From contig JADJQP010000003.1 in assembly GCA_016712665.1 (NCBI GenBank), positions 186,001-250,000 of the forward strand: 64,000 bases of DNA, read 5' to 3'. Under the pieces are notes generated by a model. That model did not search any database, was not told the origin of the DNA, and saw only the letters and a program-made list of their open reading frames with translations. This stretch comes from Bacteroidota bacterium (GTDB lineage Bacteria > Bacteroidota > Bacteroidia > Chitinophagales > Chitinophagaceae). Made by a program: the position numbers and the translations under genes. Below, one piece after another: positions 39,187-49,096 of this stretch (positions are counted from its first letter, which is position 1; every line of letters starts with the position of its first letter).

Positions 39187-42100
39187 ATGAAAAAAATTCT
39201 AACGCTTCTTTTTTTATTTGGATTTTTGATTAAGATTCAGGCGCAAATTAGTGGCACCATTTTTCGTGATTATAATGGAGATGGGATACAGCAGGCTGCC
39301 TCCCTATAATGAACCGGGTATACAAGGTGTCATTATTAATGCGTACGACAAATCGAATTTATTATTAAATACTACCCTTTCAGGACCAACAGGCACCTAT
39401 TCGCTTCCCTTTACCGATACGGTCCGAGTCGAATTTGAAATACCACCTAATAATACTTGTTTTACGCATATCAAAGACTATTCCTCCTATTTACCGAATG
39501 GGGAAAATATCCGATTTGTGTATGCTGCTACAAATAATCTCAACTTTTCTATTCAAAACCCTGCCGAGTATTTTTTATTTTCGCCTATTGACGCCTTTGT
39601 TACTCGATTTAACCGAGGAGATCCTTTGGTGCCGGGTCCTCCTGCCTCAGGCACTGCCCTATTTGGACATCCATACAAAAGTGGCGGAAATGGTTTTGTG
39701 TCGCCCATGCAACTCACAGCTGCACCCGTTGGAGCCATTTGGGGGATGGCATATAGTAAGCATGCCAAGAAATTATTTGCTACTGCCTTTGTAAAACGAT
39801 TTGCCGGTTTAGGCCCATTAGGTACCGGTGGAATCTATATGCTCGAACCGAATGGAGCAAGTTTTACGGTCACCAACTTTTACGATATGGATGCGAATGG
39901 ACATCGGACCCGTGCAGCAGCTGGTGCCGTGCCTTTTGGGTTGGGGAGTTCATTTACCATTAATATGGCCGGTACGCTGGCTACGTATCTTGGACCTATC
40001 GACCCCGTCTCCGGAGCGCCCGAAGGACTTGGAGTGATTGGAGTCAATGGCGTTGGCGGCCGAGAGCTAACCAATGTGGTTAACGGCACATCGAACGACC
40101 CTTCTGCAATGGCCCAGGCCTGTAAAGTAGGCCTTGGAGATATCGATATCATCGACGACGGTCGATTTCTTTTTTTGACTAATCTATATGACCGAAAAAT
40201 CTATCGACTCGAATTGGATAATGTAATGAATCCCCAAACCGTGGTAGCAGTCACTTCCTATAGCCTTCCAAATATTCCGGTCACGAATGGCGTATTGCGT
40301 CCCTTTGGCTTATGCAATCACTTTGGAAAATATATATAGGTGTTGTTAGTACCGGTGAAAATGGCGGACAAAACATTGTAAACGGCGTAACGGATTTATA
40401 TGCGTATATGCTTGAAATGACTGATCCTACGGGCAACCCAACCATCAATCCTGTTCCTGTTTTTACATTACCCTTAAATTACCAAAAAGGTTCTGCAGGA
40501 CCGATGGGTAGCAATAAATGGTATCCATGGAATGACAATACGGCTGCCTTACAAGGAGGTGGTGAAATGTCCTTACCCACCCCGGTGTTTTCTGATATCG
40601 GATTTAATCAAAGAGGCGATTTAATTATTGATTTAATGGACCGGTCGGGGCATCAATTTAGTTATGGAGGCAAAAGGCATTTGACCGGAAATACCAATGT
40701 TGCGTACGTAATTGGTGGAGACCTGCTCATTGCCGGATTCAATTGTGGTACCGGTGCCTACAGTATTGAAAACAACGGGAGTTATGTATCAAATGGCACT
40801 ACCTATAATGGCTGGGGAATCGGTAATAATCAAGGTATTGGCGGCGGAGAATTTTTTCATGATATGGGTGAATCTGAGGGCAGCGTGGGTGCGGTGGCCA
40901 TGATTCCAAAATCTGATTCTTTTATTGCCGCCGTCATGAATCCTATCGGTTTATTATCAAATGGTACTGGCTTGTATACGTCCAATAACGGCGTTGAATT
41001 ATCGGGTTTGCGATTGGCCGGAACCCCTGAGTTTGGAAAGGGCAATTCAATGGGTGATGTGGAGTTGGCCGGCGATGCTCCTTTACTGGAAATTGGAAAC
41101 CGTATTTGGAAAGATACCGACGCAGATGGGATACAAGATGCCAATGAATTTGGAATCAATAATGTGGAAGTGCTGCTCTTTGCTGATTTTAACAACGATA
41201 TGATTCCCGATGGTGCTCCTTTGGGTACTACTGTCACTTCAGGCGATGGACAATATGCCTTTAATTCTGCAAATGTATTGGACGGCGATCCAGTAACTCC
41301 TGCATCTCAAGCAGGACCGGTGGCCAATAGATTATACCTGATACAAATAAGTACAAGCGACTGGACTGGTGGGCAGGGGATCAACGATTTGCAAGGTCAT
41401 CGTCTAACGCTAAGCGATATTGGAGGAGCCGGCCAGCCCGATGTGCGGGATAATGATGCCTTACTGGTAGGTACTATTCCTACCATACAGGTAAAAACAG
41501 GTATTAATGGCGAAAATGAACATAGCAAAGACTTCAGGTTTATCAATTGTCTCATCTTTTCCTTAAGCGATATTACCTTAAACTGCACCGACACTGCTTC
41601 ACTGATTGGTCCGAATCCCATTGCAGGAAACACCTACCTATGGGATCCTCCAAACGGTTTAAGTGATATTAATATTGCTCAACCTTATGTCAATACCGGT
41701 AGTACTACCACATATACCCTAACCATCAATGGAAACTGCAAGTACCCACAACTCGTTACGGTTGATCAAACGCCTCCACCTGCAGATGCCGGCCCTAACG
41801 CCAGCATCAATTGTAGCACGCAAAATACGCAGATTGGTACTGCACCGCTAACAGGTAATACCTATCACTGGGAACCTGCCACTTCGCTAGATAATCCGAA
41901 TAGTGCACAACCTATTGCATCACCTAAAAGCACCACCACCTATACCCTTACGGTTACAGGTGCCAATGGCTGCACAAGCCAATCATACTGCACGGTATTG
42001 GTAAATGAATGTTGTACAAAAATTGTAATCCCCAATAGTTTTTCTCCAAATGGCGACCTCCTAAATGATCAATTTGGGGTAATAGAAATTGAAAATTTAA

Positions 42101-42294
42101 GAGCCTTTACTTTATCTATTTACAATCGTTGGGGACAAAAACTTTTTGAAACCAAAACCAAGGATTTGAGATGGGATGGTACTTTTAGGGGTGTTGATTG
42201 TGAGGTGGGTACTTATTTCTATATCTGTACGTACGAATGTGCCACTAAAGAAGAAAAATTTCAATTGCAGGGTGACATCAGCCTTATTCGATAA
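39187..42294 (+). CDS. SdrD_B-like surface protein with type B T9SS domain (two frameshifts)
   Basis: About 1,035 residues when repaired. ATG 39187 opens with signal peptide MKKILTLLFLFGFLIKIQAQ. An SdrD_B-type domain follows (GTIFRDYNGDGIQ ... NEPGIQGVIINAYD). A propeller-like region with WGMAYSKHAKKLFATAF then covers 170-600. A second SdrD_B domain comes next (GNRIWKDTDADGIQDANEFG), then PKD-like segments. The CHU_C end (IPNSFSPNGDLLNDQFGVIE ... LQGDISLIR) is for T9SS export. One base is gained near 39295 and one A lost near 40335 (HFGKYI-stop, expected HFGKIYIGV); they cancel, and 3,108 bases is a multiple of three. Probably a surface protein. Its promoter is at 39043-39074. Confidence 0.83.
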
Positions 42295-42334
42295 GGAGAT
42301 AGTAGTTGGTGCCTACATGCCATTCGCAAAAAAA

Positions 42335-42742
42335 CTACTTCGCTCTCATTTTATTTCCCCGAGCTTCATGTGTAAGTTCGGCTAAACCCAAGGCCTCCAT
42401 CAGTGGTGGAATATACATGCCGAAGCGCCCGCGAAATCCTTTTTTGAGTCCATACCAACCTCCAATCGGGTTGGTTTCAGAACGGCCCCATGCTTCTACA
42501 GTGCCTTCCTTTGCAGGTTTTTGCTCATCAGCACTTCCTAACTCCATCCAATCGCCGTGAGCTTTTAGCATTTTATGCAAGTCGTTGAGACAATCCATAT
42601 TGTAATGCAATATGGTTTTGCCAACGGTGCAGACAAGAATTTCTTTCCCATCCTTTTCGTCTAGATGCATGGTGTATTCTGATGACAAGGGAGGCGTTTT
42701 TAAAAGCAAGGGTTTGTCTTTAGTACCGATTTTGTTTTTCAT
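42335..42742 (-). CDS. Hypothetical protein, 135 residues
   Basis: I do not recognise the family. The protein is soluble, without signal peptide or membrane segment, and opens MKNKIGTKDKPLLLKTPPLS. It has a middle EILVCTVGKTILHYNMDCL and ends LTHEARGNKMRAK. The loop GRSETNPIGGWYGLKKGFRG is rich in Gly and aromatic residues. Codon use resembles its neighbours and the start is a clean ATG, so it is probably real. It sits 40 bases after a surface-protein gene on the other strand and 55 bases after leucine dehydrogenase on its own strand. Confidence 0.7.
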   Translation of the reverse strand: MKNKIGTKDKPLLLKTPPLSSEYTMHLDEKDGKEILVCTVGKTILHYNMDCLNDLHKMLKAHGDWMELGSADEQKPAKEGTVEAWGRSETNPIGGWYGLKKGFRGRFGMYIPPLMEALGLAELTHEARGNKMRAK

Positions 42743-42796
42743 AGGGTGTGTTGATTTTGAATAAAAAAAGGAATTAAAACCGAAAATTATTAAGTT

Positions 42797-43867
42797 TTAC
42801 AATCTCGACTTCACATGCGCCACATCATCAATGCGCTTTTGAGCAATGCGAATGGCAGCTTCTTGGGTCGTAATTTTTTCGTTCTCAGATAGCGCAAAAA
42901 TATCCAAAATACGGTCGTAAATTTTTTCAACATCTTTGGTTACCTTCTCGCGATTATAAGCACCGCCTGCTTCTGCGGCAACATTCACCAAGCCCCCTGC
43001 ATTGATTAAAAAATCGGGTGCGTATAATATTCCCTTTTCAATCAATTGAGCACCATGTACTTTTTCAATAGCCAACTGGTTATTGGCTGCACCTGCAATA
43101 ATGGGGCAACGCAATTTTTGCATTGAATCATCATTAATAGTAGCTCCCAATGCGCAAGGAGCATAAATATCTAAATCTACATCGAGCATCCGTTCAGGCG
43201 CAATAAATTCAACTTTAAATTTATCGGTGGTTTCCTTGATGCGTGTTTCATTAATATCTGTAATATATACTTGCGCTCCGGCCTCTACCAGATGCCCCAC
43301 TAGATATTGTCCCACATGACCAACCCCTTGCACCAAAACACGCTTTCCTTGCAAATCATCAGTACCATAATGTTTTTTAGCACAAGCTTTCATTCCTACA
43401 AAAACGCCATAGGCGGTAAAGGGTGATGGGTCGCCACTTCCTCCCATATACTCCGGAATACCGGTCACATGTTTGGTTTCGAGATGAATATATTCCATAT
43501 CGCTTGCAGAAGTATTTACATCTTCAGCAGTGATATATTTTCCATTCAGTGAGTTTACAAACTTTCCATACCGACGCCACAAAGCTTCACTTTTCAAGGA
43601 AGGATCGCCGATGATTACGGCTTTGCCCCCACCTAGATTCAATCCGGAAATGGCTGCCTTGTACGTCATGCCCCTTGACAAGCGCAAGGCGTCTATCATG
43701 GCATCATCGTCTGAAACATAATTCCACATCCGGGTACCTCCTAATGCGGGTCCGAGTGTTGTATTATGTATGGCAATGATTGCTTTTAGTTTTGAATGCG
43801 GATCATTGCAAATTACAATCTGCTCATGCTCCAGTTCTTGCATTAATTGGAATACGGTGTTTGACAT
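42797..43867 (-). CDS. ldh: Leucine dehydrogenase (Glu/Leu/Phe/Val dehydrogenase family)
   Basis: A 356-residue NAD-dependent enzyme that oxidatively deaminates branched-chain amino acids to 2-oxo acids, or runs in reverse. Motifs: GPALGGTRMWNY, the substrate lysine in GMTYKAAISGLNLGGGKAVI, the proton-relay Asp of ITAEDVNTS, and the Rossmann loop VLVQGVGHVGQYLVGHL near residue 178. The length and short substrate loop fit leucine rather than glutamate dehydrogenase. The exact side-chain preference is inferred. Cytosolic. Confidence 0.92.
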   Translation of the reverse strand: MSNTVFQLMQELEHEQIVICNDPHSKLKAIIAIHNTTLGPALGGTRMWNYVSDDDAMIDALRLSRGMTYKAAISGLNLGGGKAVIIGDPSLKSEALWRRYGKFVNSLNGKYITAEDVNTSASDMEYIHLETKHVTGIPEYMGGSGDPSPFTAYGVFVGMKACAKKHYGTDDLQGKRVLVQGVGHVGQYLVGHLVEAGAQVYITDINETRIKETTDKFKVEFIAPERMLDVDLDIYAPCALGATINDDSMQKLRCPIIAGAANNQLAIEKVHGAQLIEKGILYAPDFLINAGGLVNVAAEAGGAYNREKVTKDVEKIYDRILDIFALSENEKITTQEAAIRIAQKRIDDVAHVKSRL

Positions 43868-43928
43868 ATAAAAATTTGAATATTAGTAAATTCGTTAATT
43901 TGAAAAAAAGTGTTTTAATAAATTATCT

Positions 43929-45461
43929 CTACTCCGTTTTTCTTGGTCCTCTCATGATATAATTCAGTTCTCTTTCATCTTGGTTTAGTTTATCTTTCAT
44001 CTCCTTTGCTTTTGCTTTCAAAGAATTAATTTTCTCCTTAATATCATCCATCATTTCGGTATACTCTTCTCGCTTTTCATAACTTCGCAAAGTAGCCGGA
44101 AGGTTTTTGATGCGGTCTTCCACATCAAACAGCAATTCTTCTTCGCGTTGCAATTCCTTACACACTTTAAAATAATTGCTTCTATTTCGGCTTACTTTTT
44201 CATTGAGGTCTTTCGACAATTCTATTTTTCGTTTTTCACGATTCGCATCTTTGCGGTCAAAGAAATTTTTCTTTGCTTTGAGAAAGCGTTCCCATGCTTC
44301 ATCTCCATGTTCCTTGGCTACTCTACCTATCGTTTTCCACTCCTCAAACATATTATGAAATTCTTGCGTACCCATTTCGAAATCAGAGGTGTTTTGCAAT
44401 TCCTCAGCATGGGCCACAATAGCCATTTTCCGAGCAAAATTATCATCTAACTGTACCCTGATTTTATTGTAATGGGCATCCTTATTTTGATAAAAATGAT
44501 TTTTGATTTCAAGAAACTGATTCCATACTTCATCACTTTTGTCGTGTGCTACCCTACCTATTTTTTTCCATTCTTCCATGAGGGCATTAAAGGCCTCACT
44601 TGTTTTTTTCCACTCGGTACTCTCTTTTAACAAATTGGCTTTTTCAATTAAGGCTAGTTTCAGTTGCAAATTTCCTTCTTGTTCGGTTTTGATTTCACCG
44701 AAATGTTCGCGTTTGTTATTGAAAAAAATATCTTTAGCCGTATTAAATCGAAACCACAGCTCCTCCATTCGATGTTTAGGTACCATCCCAACTTTTTTCC
44801 ACTCCTCATTCAGTTCTTGGTAAATATCCGTCGTTTTTTTCCAATCCTTCGAGTTCTGCAATGCTTCCGCTCTTTCACATAGATCTAATTTTTTGGAAAG
44901 ATTATCGAGAAGGTCTTGTTCAAAATGTTCAAAGTTGGCTTGCTTCCGTTTAAAAAATTCGTCCTTTGTTTTTTCAAATCGCTCCCTGAACTCATCATTT
45001 CGCAAATCGGGTACAGAAGGAAGTTCTTTAAACAGTTTTTGCAAATCACGTAATTTTTCGGTGGCATTTTTCCACTCATTGGTTTCGAGCAACTGTTCTG
45101 CTTCCACACAAATTTTTTCTTTAGAGCTAAGATTTGCATCGATGGCGGCTTTAATAAGTTCCTCCATAGATTCCAATTCAGTAAGTAATGGCTGAAAATC
45201 GCCAATGGCTTTCGCTGTAATGAGATGCATTTTTCGACGCACCACTTTACCGGCCATTTTTATTTTATCTTCTGAAAGATCAAACTCCTTTTTAAGTTCC
45301 TCTACCTCTTTTACCAATTCCGCAAACTTTTCGGATAAGGTATCAATCATTTGCTGCGCATTGTTATCCTGAACTTCAGCAATTTCTCTTTCTTCATACC
45401 ATTTGGTAGCTGGTAAAAAAATGTTGCCTTCTTTAATTAGAAATAAGTCAGTATGAGTCAT
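43929..45461 (-). CDS. DUF349 repeat protein
   Basis: A 510-residue helical protein with about four DUF349 repeats between residues 120 and 420. Each has a tryptophan-basic start and an EEW(K)KxGxV core, for example EEWKKVGMVPKHRMEELWF, EEWKKIGRVAHDKSDEVWN and EEWKTIGRVAKEHGDEAWER. Long coiled coils flank them (DTLSEKFAELVKEVEELKKE near 40; KEKINSLKAKAKEMKDKLNQ near 480). The function of DUF349 is unknown; the family is widely conserved in Bacteroidota. No signal peptide, so cytosolic. A TACATTTG box on the minus strand (45491-45498) lies 29 bases before the start. Confidence 0.88.
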   Translation of the reverse strand: MTHTDLFLIKEGNIFLPATKWYEEREIAEVQDNNAQQMIDTLSEKFAELVKEVEELKKEFDLSEDKIKMAGKVVRRKMHLITAKAIGDFQPLLTELESMEELIKAAIDANLSSKEKICVEAEQLLETNEWKNATEKLRDLQKLFKELPSVPDLRNDEFRERFEKTKDEFFKRKQANFEHFEQDLLDNLSKKLDLCERAEALQNSKDWKKTTDIYQELNEEWKKVGMVPKHRMEELWFRFNTAKDIFFNNKREHFGEIKTEQEGNLQLKLALIEKANLLKESTEWKKTSEAFNALMEEWKKIGRVAHDKSDEVWNQFLEIKNHFYQNKDAHYNKIRVQLDDNFARKMAIVAHAEELQNTSDFEMGTQEFHNMFEEWKTIGRVAKEHGDEAWERFLKAKKNFFDRKDANREKRKIELSKDLNEKVSRNRSNYFKVCKELQREEELLFDVEDRIKNLPATLRSYEKREEYTEMMDDIKEKINSLKAKAKEMKDKLNQDERELNYIMRGPRKTE

Positions 45462-45490
45462 ATCAGTATTCTTGGTAATATTCGAGTTCG

Positions 45491-45498
45491 CAAATGTA
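45491..45498 (-). promoter_or_regulatory. -7 promoter box for the DUF349 gene
   Basis: TACATTTG on the minus strand, a full match to TAnnTTTG, 29 bases before ATG 45461. No -33 TTTG at 19-20 bases. Confidence 0.45.
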
Positions 45499-45569
45499 AC
45501 TAAAATTATTAATTTGCGATACTTGTTTAGAGGGTGTCATTTGAGCCATTATAATGCAAAGAAATCTGT

Positions 45570-46013
45570 TTAGATTCGCTTTCTTTTAAAAAAATCTTTC
45601 ATCAAGTCAGCGCATTCTATCTGCAACAAGCCGGTTTCAATATGTGTCTTGGGGTGAAAGGGTGAATGATTGCAGTGTTTGCGATAACCGTTCTTTTCAT
45701 CAGCAGTCCCAATGTAAATATGAGAAATTTTGCTCCAATAGAGGGCTCCGGCACACATTAGGCAAGGCTCTACGGTTACGTACAGGGTGGCATCTGTCAA
45801 ATATTTACTTCCAAGGAAATTAAAAGCGGCTGTAATGGCAATCATTTCTGCATGAGCAGTAACATCATTGAGCATCTCCATCTGATTATACCCTTTGCCT
45901 ATTATTTGATGTTGCATTACAATAATAGCTCCTACCGGCACTTCTCCTTTTTGAAATGCCTTCTGTGCTTCCTGCAAAGCCAGTTTCATATACTGTTCGT
46001 GGGATGGCATCAT
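45570..46013 (-). CDS. tadA: tRNA adenosine(34) deaminase
   Basis: A 147-residue zinc deaminase. The family converts adenosine to inosine at tRNA wobble position 34; some relatives act on free bases or nucleosides. The catalytic block is VTAHAEMIAI (zinc His and proton-shuttle Glu) with EPCLMCAGALY (two zinc Cys), and GEVPVGAIIV lies near residue 21. The start is ATG 46013 or the next ATG at 46010 (MMPSHEQYMKLALQEAQKAF). The in-frame extension to 46058 would lie inside the upstream gene. It starts four bases after the stop of that lipoprotein gene, suggesting one transcript. Confidence 0.9.
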   Translation of the reverse strand: MMPSHEQYMKLALQEAQKAFQKGEVPVGAIIVMQHQIIGKGYNQMEMLNDVTAHAEMIAITAAFNFLGSKYLTDATLYVTVEPCLMCAGALYWSKISHIYIGTADEKNGYRKHCNHSPFHPKTHIETGLLQIECADLMKDFFKRKRI

Positions 46014-46017
46014 AACC

Positions 46018-46407
46018 TTATTCCAATGTGATGCTGATTTCAGCACTACCAGCACCAATAAGCGGTTTCTTGATATTTTTTAAAAGAATACTATATGTAT
46101 TGCCTTCATAATCAAAGTTCATGACATCTTTCTCCTTTAACAGTCTTTCATCCAAAATTCTATCATTACGTTTAATACTAATATCTGCCTTTTTGCGGGT
46201 AATCTCTCCCACAGTCAGCACCACACTCCCTTGGGTACCTTCAATTATTTTGCTGGTGTTTTCTTCCATCATGCTTTCAATACCGCTTGCCGGAATGTTT
46301 AAATGATGAGTGGGGCTTTTAGCTTTTTTGCTTGTATTTTCCTCTTTGCAGGAACCTATGAACAGGGCCAAACAAAACAGGCATGCTAACGCAACGTAGT
46401 TTTTCAT
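46018..46407 (-). CDS. Small lipoprotein, 129 residues
   Basis: A lipoprotein of unknown function. MKNYVALACLFCLALFIGSC ends in lipobox FIGSC, followed by a charged linker rich in Lys and Ser (KEENTSKKAKSPTHH). The mature part is beta-rich, with VVLTVGEITRKKADISIKRN and a closing SAEISITLE. It is not a member of any family I recognise. Its stop is four bases before tadA. The lipobox and signal are plain; only the function is uncertain. Confidence 0.78.
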   Translation of the reverse strand: MKNYVALACLFCLALFIGSCKEENTSKKAKSPTHHLNIPASGIESMMEENTSKIIEGTQGSVVLTVGEITRKKADISIKRNDRILDERLLKEKDVMNFDYEGNTYSILLKNIKKPLIGAGSAEISITLE

Positions 46408-46464
46408 AAAAGAATCTTTAAAAATTAAAACTAGCTTTTTTTATTTAAATTTGAATTGAAATAA

Positions 46465-48345
46465 TTAGTTACGAACGGTCAATTTTTTACTAAAAAGTGG
46501 TTTGCCATTTCTGGATACCCTGATAAAGTACATTCCTTTAGGCAGGGCCAGCGAATTAAAGGAAAGTCTGTTTCTGCTGACTTTTAGCTGATCATCAAAC
46601 AGTTTGTATACCAATTTACCCGTCATATCAAACATCTGCACTGTAATTCGTCCTACCATTTCATTGTCAAACTCTAGGGTAAACATCTCGGTGGCAGGAT
46701 TGGGATAAATCTGCACGTCTGCTTTGCGATTATCCGAAGGGTACTTAATTACTTCTGTAATCCAAGTACCGTACGAAGCCATACGAGGCGGTGTATTGGC
46801 ACCATAGGCAGCACCCAGCCACACTTCTGGAAAGGTTGTATTGTATCGTCTGCAAATACCGGTATAATCACCCCATCGTTCGGGTTGTACGGCGTAATCG
46901 GGCGGGTACAAAATATTTACCATGGTGTCGCCGGTTTTTACAACTCTTCGGGCGCTCCACTTCATGTCTTTGTCGACACCCACTACACCGCATTGCGGCG
47001 TCATGCTGATGTCTGATTGCAAATAGGCAATCATGGCTTCATGACTGTTTGAATCGTCGCCAAAGGCAGCTACGGCGGGATAGCAAAGATCGGTACCTTG
47101 CTCACCATGAATGGCGACCTCGGCTTTTCCTGTATTGATATCAATTCGACCATATGAAATGCCGCACCAGCCGGTACCTATATCAGAACTATGTGTATAA
47201 TGAATCACCCCATTTAAATAAAAGGCATTTTGCGCCCAAGCAATACTACTACTTAATGAATCAAAACCTCCTGTACTGGGATTTTTTTCAAAGGCATTGG
47301 CGCATACCTCATAATGTGGTACCGGATACTGCTTCACTGTAAAACCTAAATCTGCGCCCAAATGGCCGGTATATTCATATACGTAAACGTAGCTCCCTGA
47401 GTCTGGCATCAACTGTACAAAGTACATTTTATCGTACAGGCTTTTACCCAAGCCTTCGTTTGCAGACACCAGTGTGATTCCATCTTCACCATTGGGTGTT
47501 ACGAAATTATCCCAAAAACCATACTTCAAACTTTGTCCATGATAACCTTCATTGAGACCAATTTGATAGATATACGTTTTCTTCCATTTATAATCAGGAG
47601 CATCGCCAAAACGATTACAATTAATAAATAGTTCATTGTCATTGAGCCCTATATTTGGATAATCGCTCCATGAGGAATCAGCAAAGGGACTTCCTGACAT
47701 CTGATACAGATTCCAACCGTCTAGAGGATTGTTCGATTTTGAAAAGGCAACCAAAATTTTAGAAGTTGTGGATGAAAACCCATGCAGGAGCACCACTATA
47801 AAGCGATCGTTCTTATTATCATATATCACCCTGGGGTCATACTTCGCTTGATCAAGCAAGGCATTATTTACAAAATCGCTCCAAGTAGCGTTGCTTAGTA
47901 AAGGCGTACCGTCAGACTTGTAGTATTCGATACCATAGTTCACACAACTCACAATGATTCCACCCCTGGAAATGGCGATAGAATTGTCGGTTGGGGTCCA
48001 GCTTTTTAGTTCATTCCCTTTAAAACTCGACCTGATTAAGGGATTTGAAACGCTTAGTTTGCCTGCAGTATATCCTTCACTATCTGTTACGCTCTGCACT
48101 TTTTGAACCATTTTTGCCTCTTTTAGAGCCGCCACGTTCAAAAGACGGCTTTTGGACTTATGGTACAAGCTTTCGAAGGAATAATGCAACTGTGGTTTCT
48201 CGATATCACCTCTACTAGTAGATAAGAAAAGGGGCTGCTTGTAAACACCGCTAAATTTACCGGTAGGAATAGCTTGAATGTTTTGCGCCTGAGTGGGTAT
48301 CGATACAAAAAGGATGAACAGAAAGCCTGACAAAAAACGTAGCAT
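46465..48345 (-). CDS. Secreted protein with T9SS type A sorting tail
   Basis: A 626-residue exported protein. MLRFLSGFLFILFVSIPTQA is the signal peptide. The middle (residues 120-530) reads as a beta-propeller-like region, with IAISRGGIIVSCVNYGIEYY, KYDPRVIYDNKNDRFIVVLL and SSWSDYPNIGLNDNELFINC; these are reminiscent of sialidase-type propellers but lack clear catalytic residues. The last 85 residues (VQIYPNPATEMFTLEFDNEM ... GMYFIRVSRNGKPLFSKKL) are a type A T9SS sorting domain. The gene is intact. Function unknown; probably surface-anchored. Confidence 0.85.
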   Translation of the reverse strand: MLRFLSGFLFILFVSIPTQAQNIQAIPTGKFSGVYKQPLFLSTSRGDIEKPQLHYSFESLYHKSKSRLLNVAALKEAKMVQKVQSVTDSEGYTAGKLSVSNPLIRSSFKGNELKSWTPTDNSIAISRGGIIVSCVNYGIEYYKSDGTPLLSNATWSDFVNNALLDQAKYDPRVIYDNKNDRFIVVLLHGFSSTTSKILVAFSKSNNPLDGWNLYQMSGSPFADSSWSDYPNIGLNDNELFINCNRFGDAPDYKWKKTYIYQIGLNEGYHGQSLKYGFWDNFVTPNGEDGITLVSANEGLGKSLYDKMYFVQLMPDSGSYVYVYEYTGHLGADLGFTVKQYPVPHYEVCANAFEKNPSTGGFDSLSSSIAWAQNAFYLNGVIHYTHSSDIGTGWCGISYGRIDINTGKAEVAIHGEQGTDLCYPAVAAFGDDSNSHEAMIAYLQSDISMTPQCGVVGVDKDMKWSARRVVKTGDTMVNILYPPDYAVQPERWGDYTGICRRYNTTFPEVWLGAAYGANTPPRMASYGTWITEVIKYPSDNRKADVQIYPNPATEMFTLEFDNEMVGRITVQMFDMTGKLVYKLFDDQLKVSRNRLSFNSLALPKGMYFIRVSRNGKPLFSKKLTVRN

Positions 48346-48506
48346 TCAAAAAAATTTAATCGAAATTACATCATATTTGCCATAAATAACTTTTGGTATC
48401 CGTAATTTTACAAACACGAACCGGTTCGGAATCCCCCAAAATACATTGCACTCTTTATAATAAAATCGGGTCAAAATGGGGTACCTATCAATAAAAAGTA
48501 AAAAAA

Positions 48507-48538
48507 ATTGGTAGAAAAAAAAATATCAATTACCTTTG
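48507..48538 (+). promoter_or_regulatory. Promoter of the rplKAJL operon
   Basis: ATTG (48507-48510), 20 bases, TACCTTTG (48531-48538). Both boxes resemble the Bacteroidota consensus. The transcript would carry a leader of about 85 bases before rplK. Confidence 0.7.
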
Positions 48539-48578
48539 CGCTCCCTTAGAAGTTCTTTTCGATACTATTTTGAGAGAA

Positions 48579-48613
48579 TTGGGAGTCCGCCATAGGCGAG
48601 ACGTTTGAACCAA
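48579..48613 (+). promoter_or_regulatory. Candidate L1 autoregulatory leader
   Basis: Two short helices are separated by an uneven loop: TTGG (48579-48582) with CCAA (48610-48613), and GTC-CGCC with GGCG-A-GAC (48585-48602) around an ATA loop. The 5' side of the loop is GA and the 3' side is GTTTGAA. That layout resembles the L1-binding site found in 23S rRNA and in L11-L1 mRNA leaders. It lies 15 bases before rplK, where L1 would be expected to repress its own operon. The match is to layout, not a tested model. Confidence 0.5.
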
Positions 48614-48627
48614 AAAAATTAATTATA

Positions 48628-49071
48628 ATGGCTAAAGTTATCAGTGGCTTTGTAAAGCTACAATGCAAAGGTGGTCAAGCAAATCCTGCACCACCAATCG
48701 GTCCGGCACTAGGTTCCAAAGGTGTCAACATCATGGAATTTTGCAAGCAGTTTAATGCACGCACTCAGGACAAACCGGGTAAAGTATTGCCGGTTCTTAT
48801 TACCGTTTATTCCGACAAAAGTTTTGATTTTATTATCAAAACCCCTCCGGCAGCTATTCAGCTAATGGAACTTGCAAAAGTGAAAAATGGTTCTAAAGAA
48901 CCTAACCGTAATAAGGTAGGTAAGGTAACCTGGGAGCAAGTGGAAGAAATTGCGAAAGACAAAATGCCCGACCTCAATTGTTTCACCGTCCATAGCGCTA
49001 TGAGCATGGTAGCCGGTACTGCACGCAGTATGGGTCTTACCGTTGAGGGCAAAGCTCCTTGGGATAATTAA
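48628..49071 (+). CDS. rplK: 50S ribosomal protein L11
   Basis: A 147-residue ribosomal protein that forms the stalk base with 23S rRNA and the GTPase centre. It shows the standard motifs KLQCKGGQANPAPPIGPALG near residue 10, NIMEFCKQFNARTQ, and the C-terminal GTARSMGLTVEG. The start follows an A-rich stretch with no Shine-Dalgarno sequence, as is usual in Bacteroidota. First gene of the block; rplA follows after 25 bases. Confidence 0.98.
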   Translation: MAKVISGFVKLQCKGGQANPAPPIGPALGSKGVNIMEFCKQFNARTQDKPGKVLPVLITVYSDKSFDFIIKTPPAAIQLMELAKVKNGSKEPNRNKVGKVTWEQVEEIAKDKMPDLNCFTVHSAMSMVAGTARSMGLTVEGKAPWDN

Positions 49072-49096
49072 TTTTTAGCATCAAAACAGTAAAACA

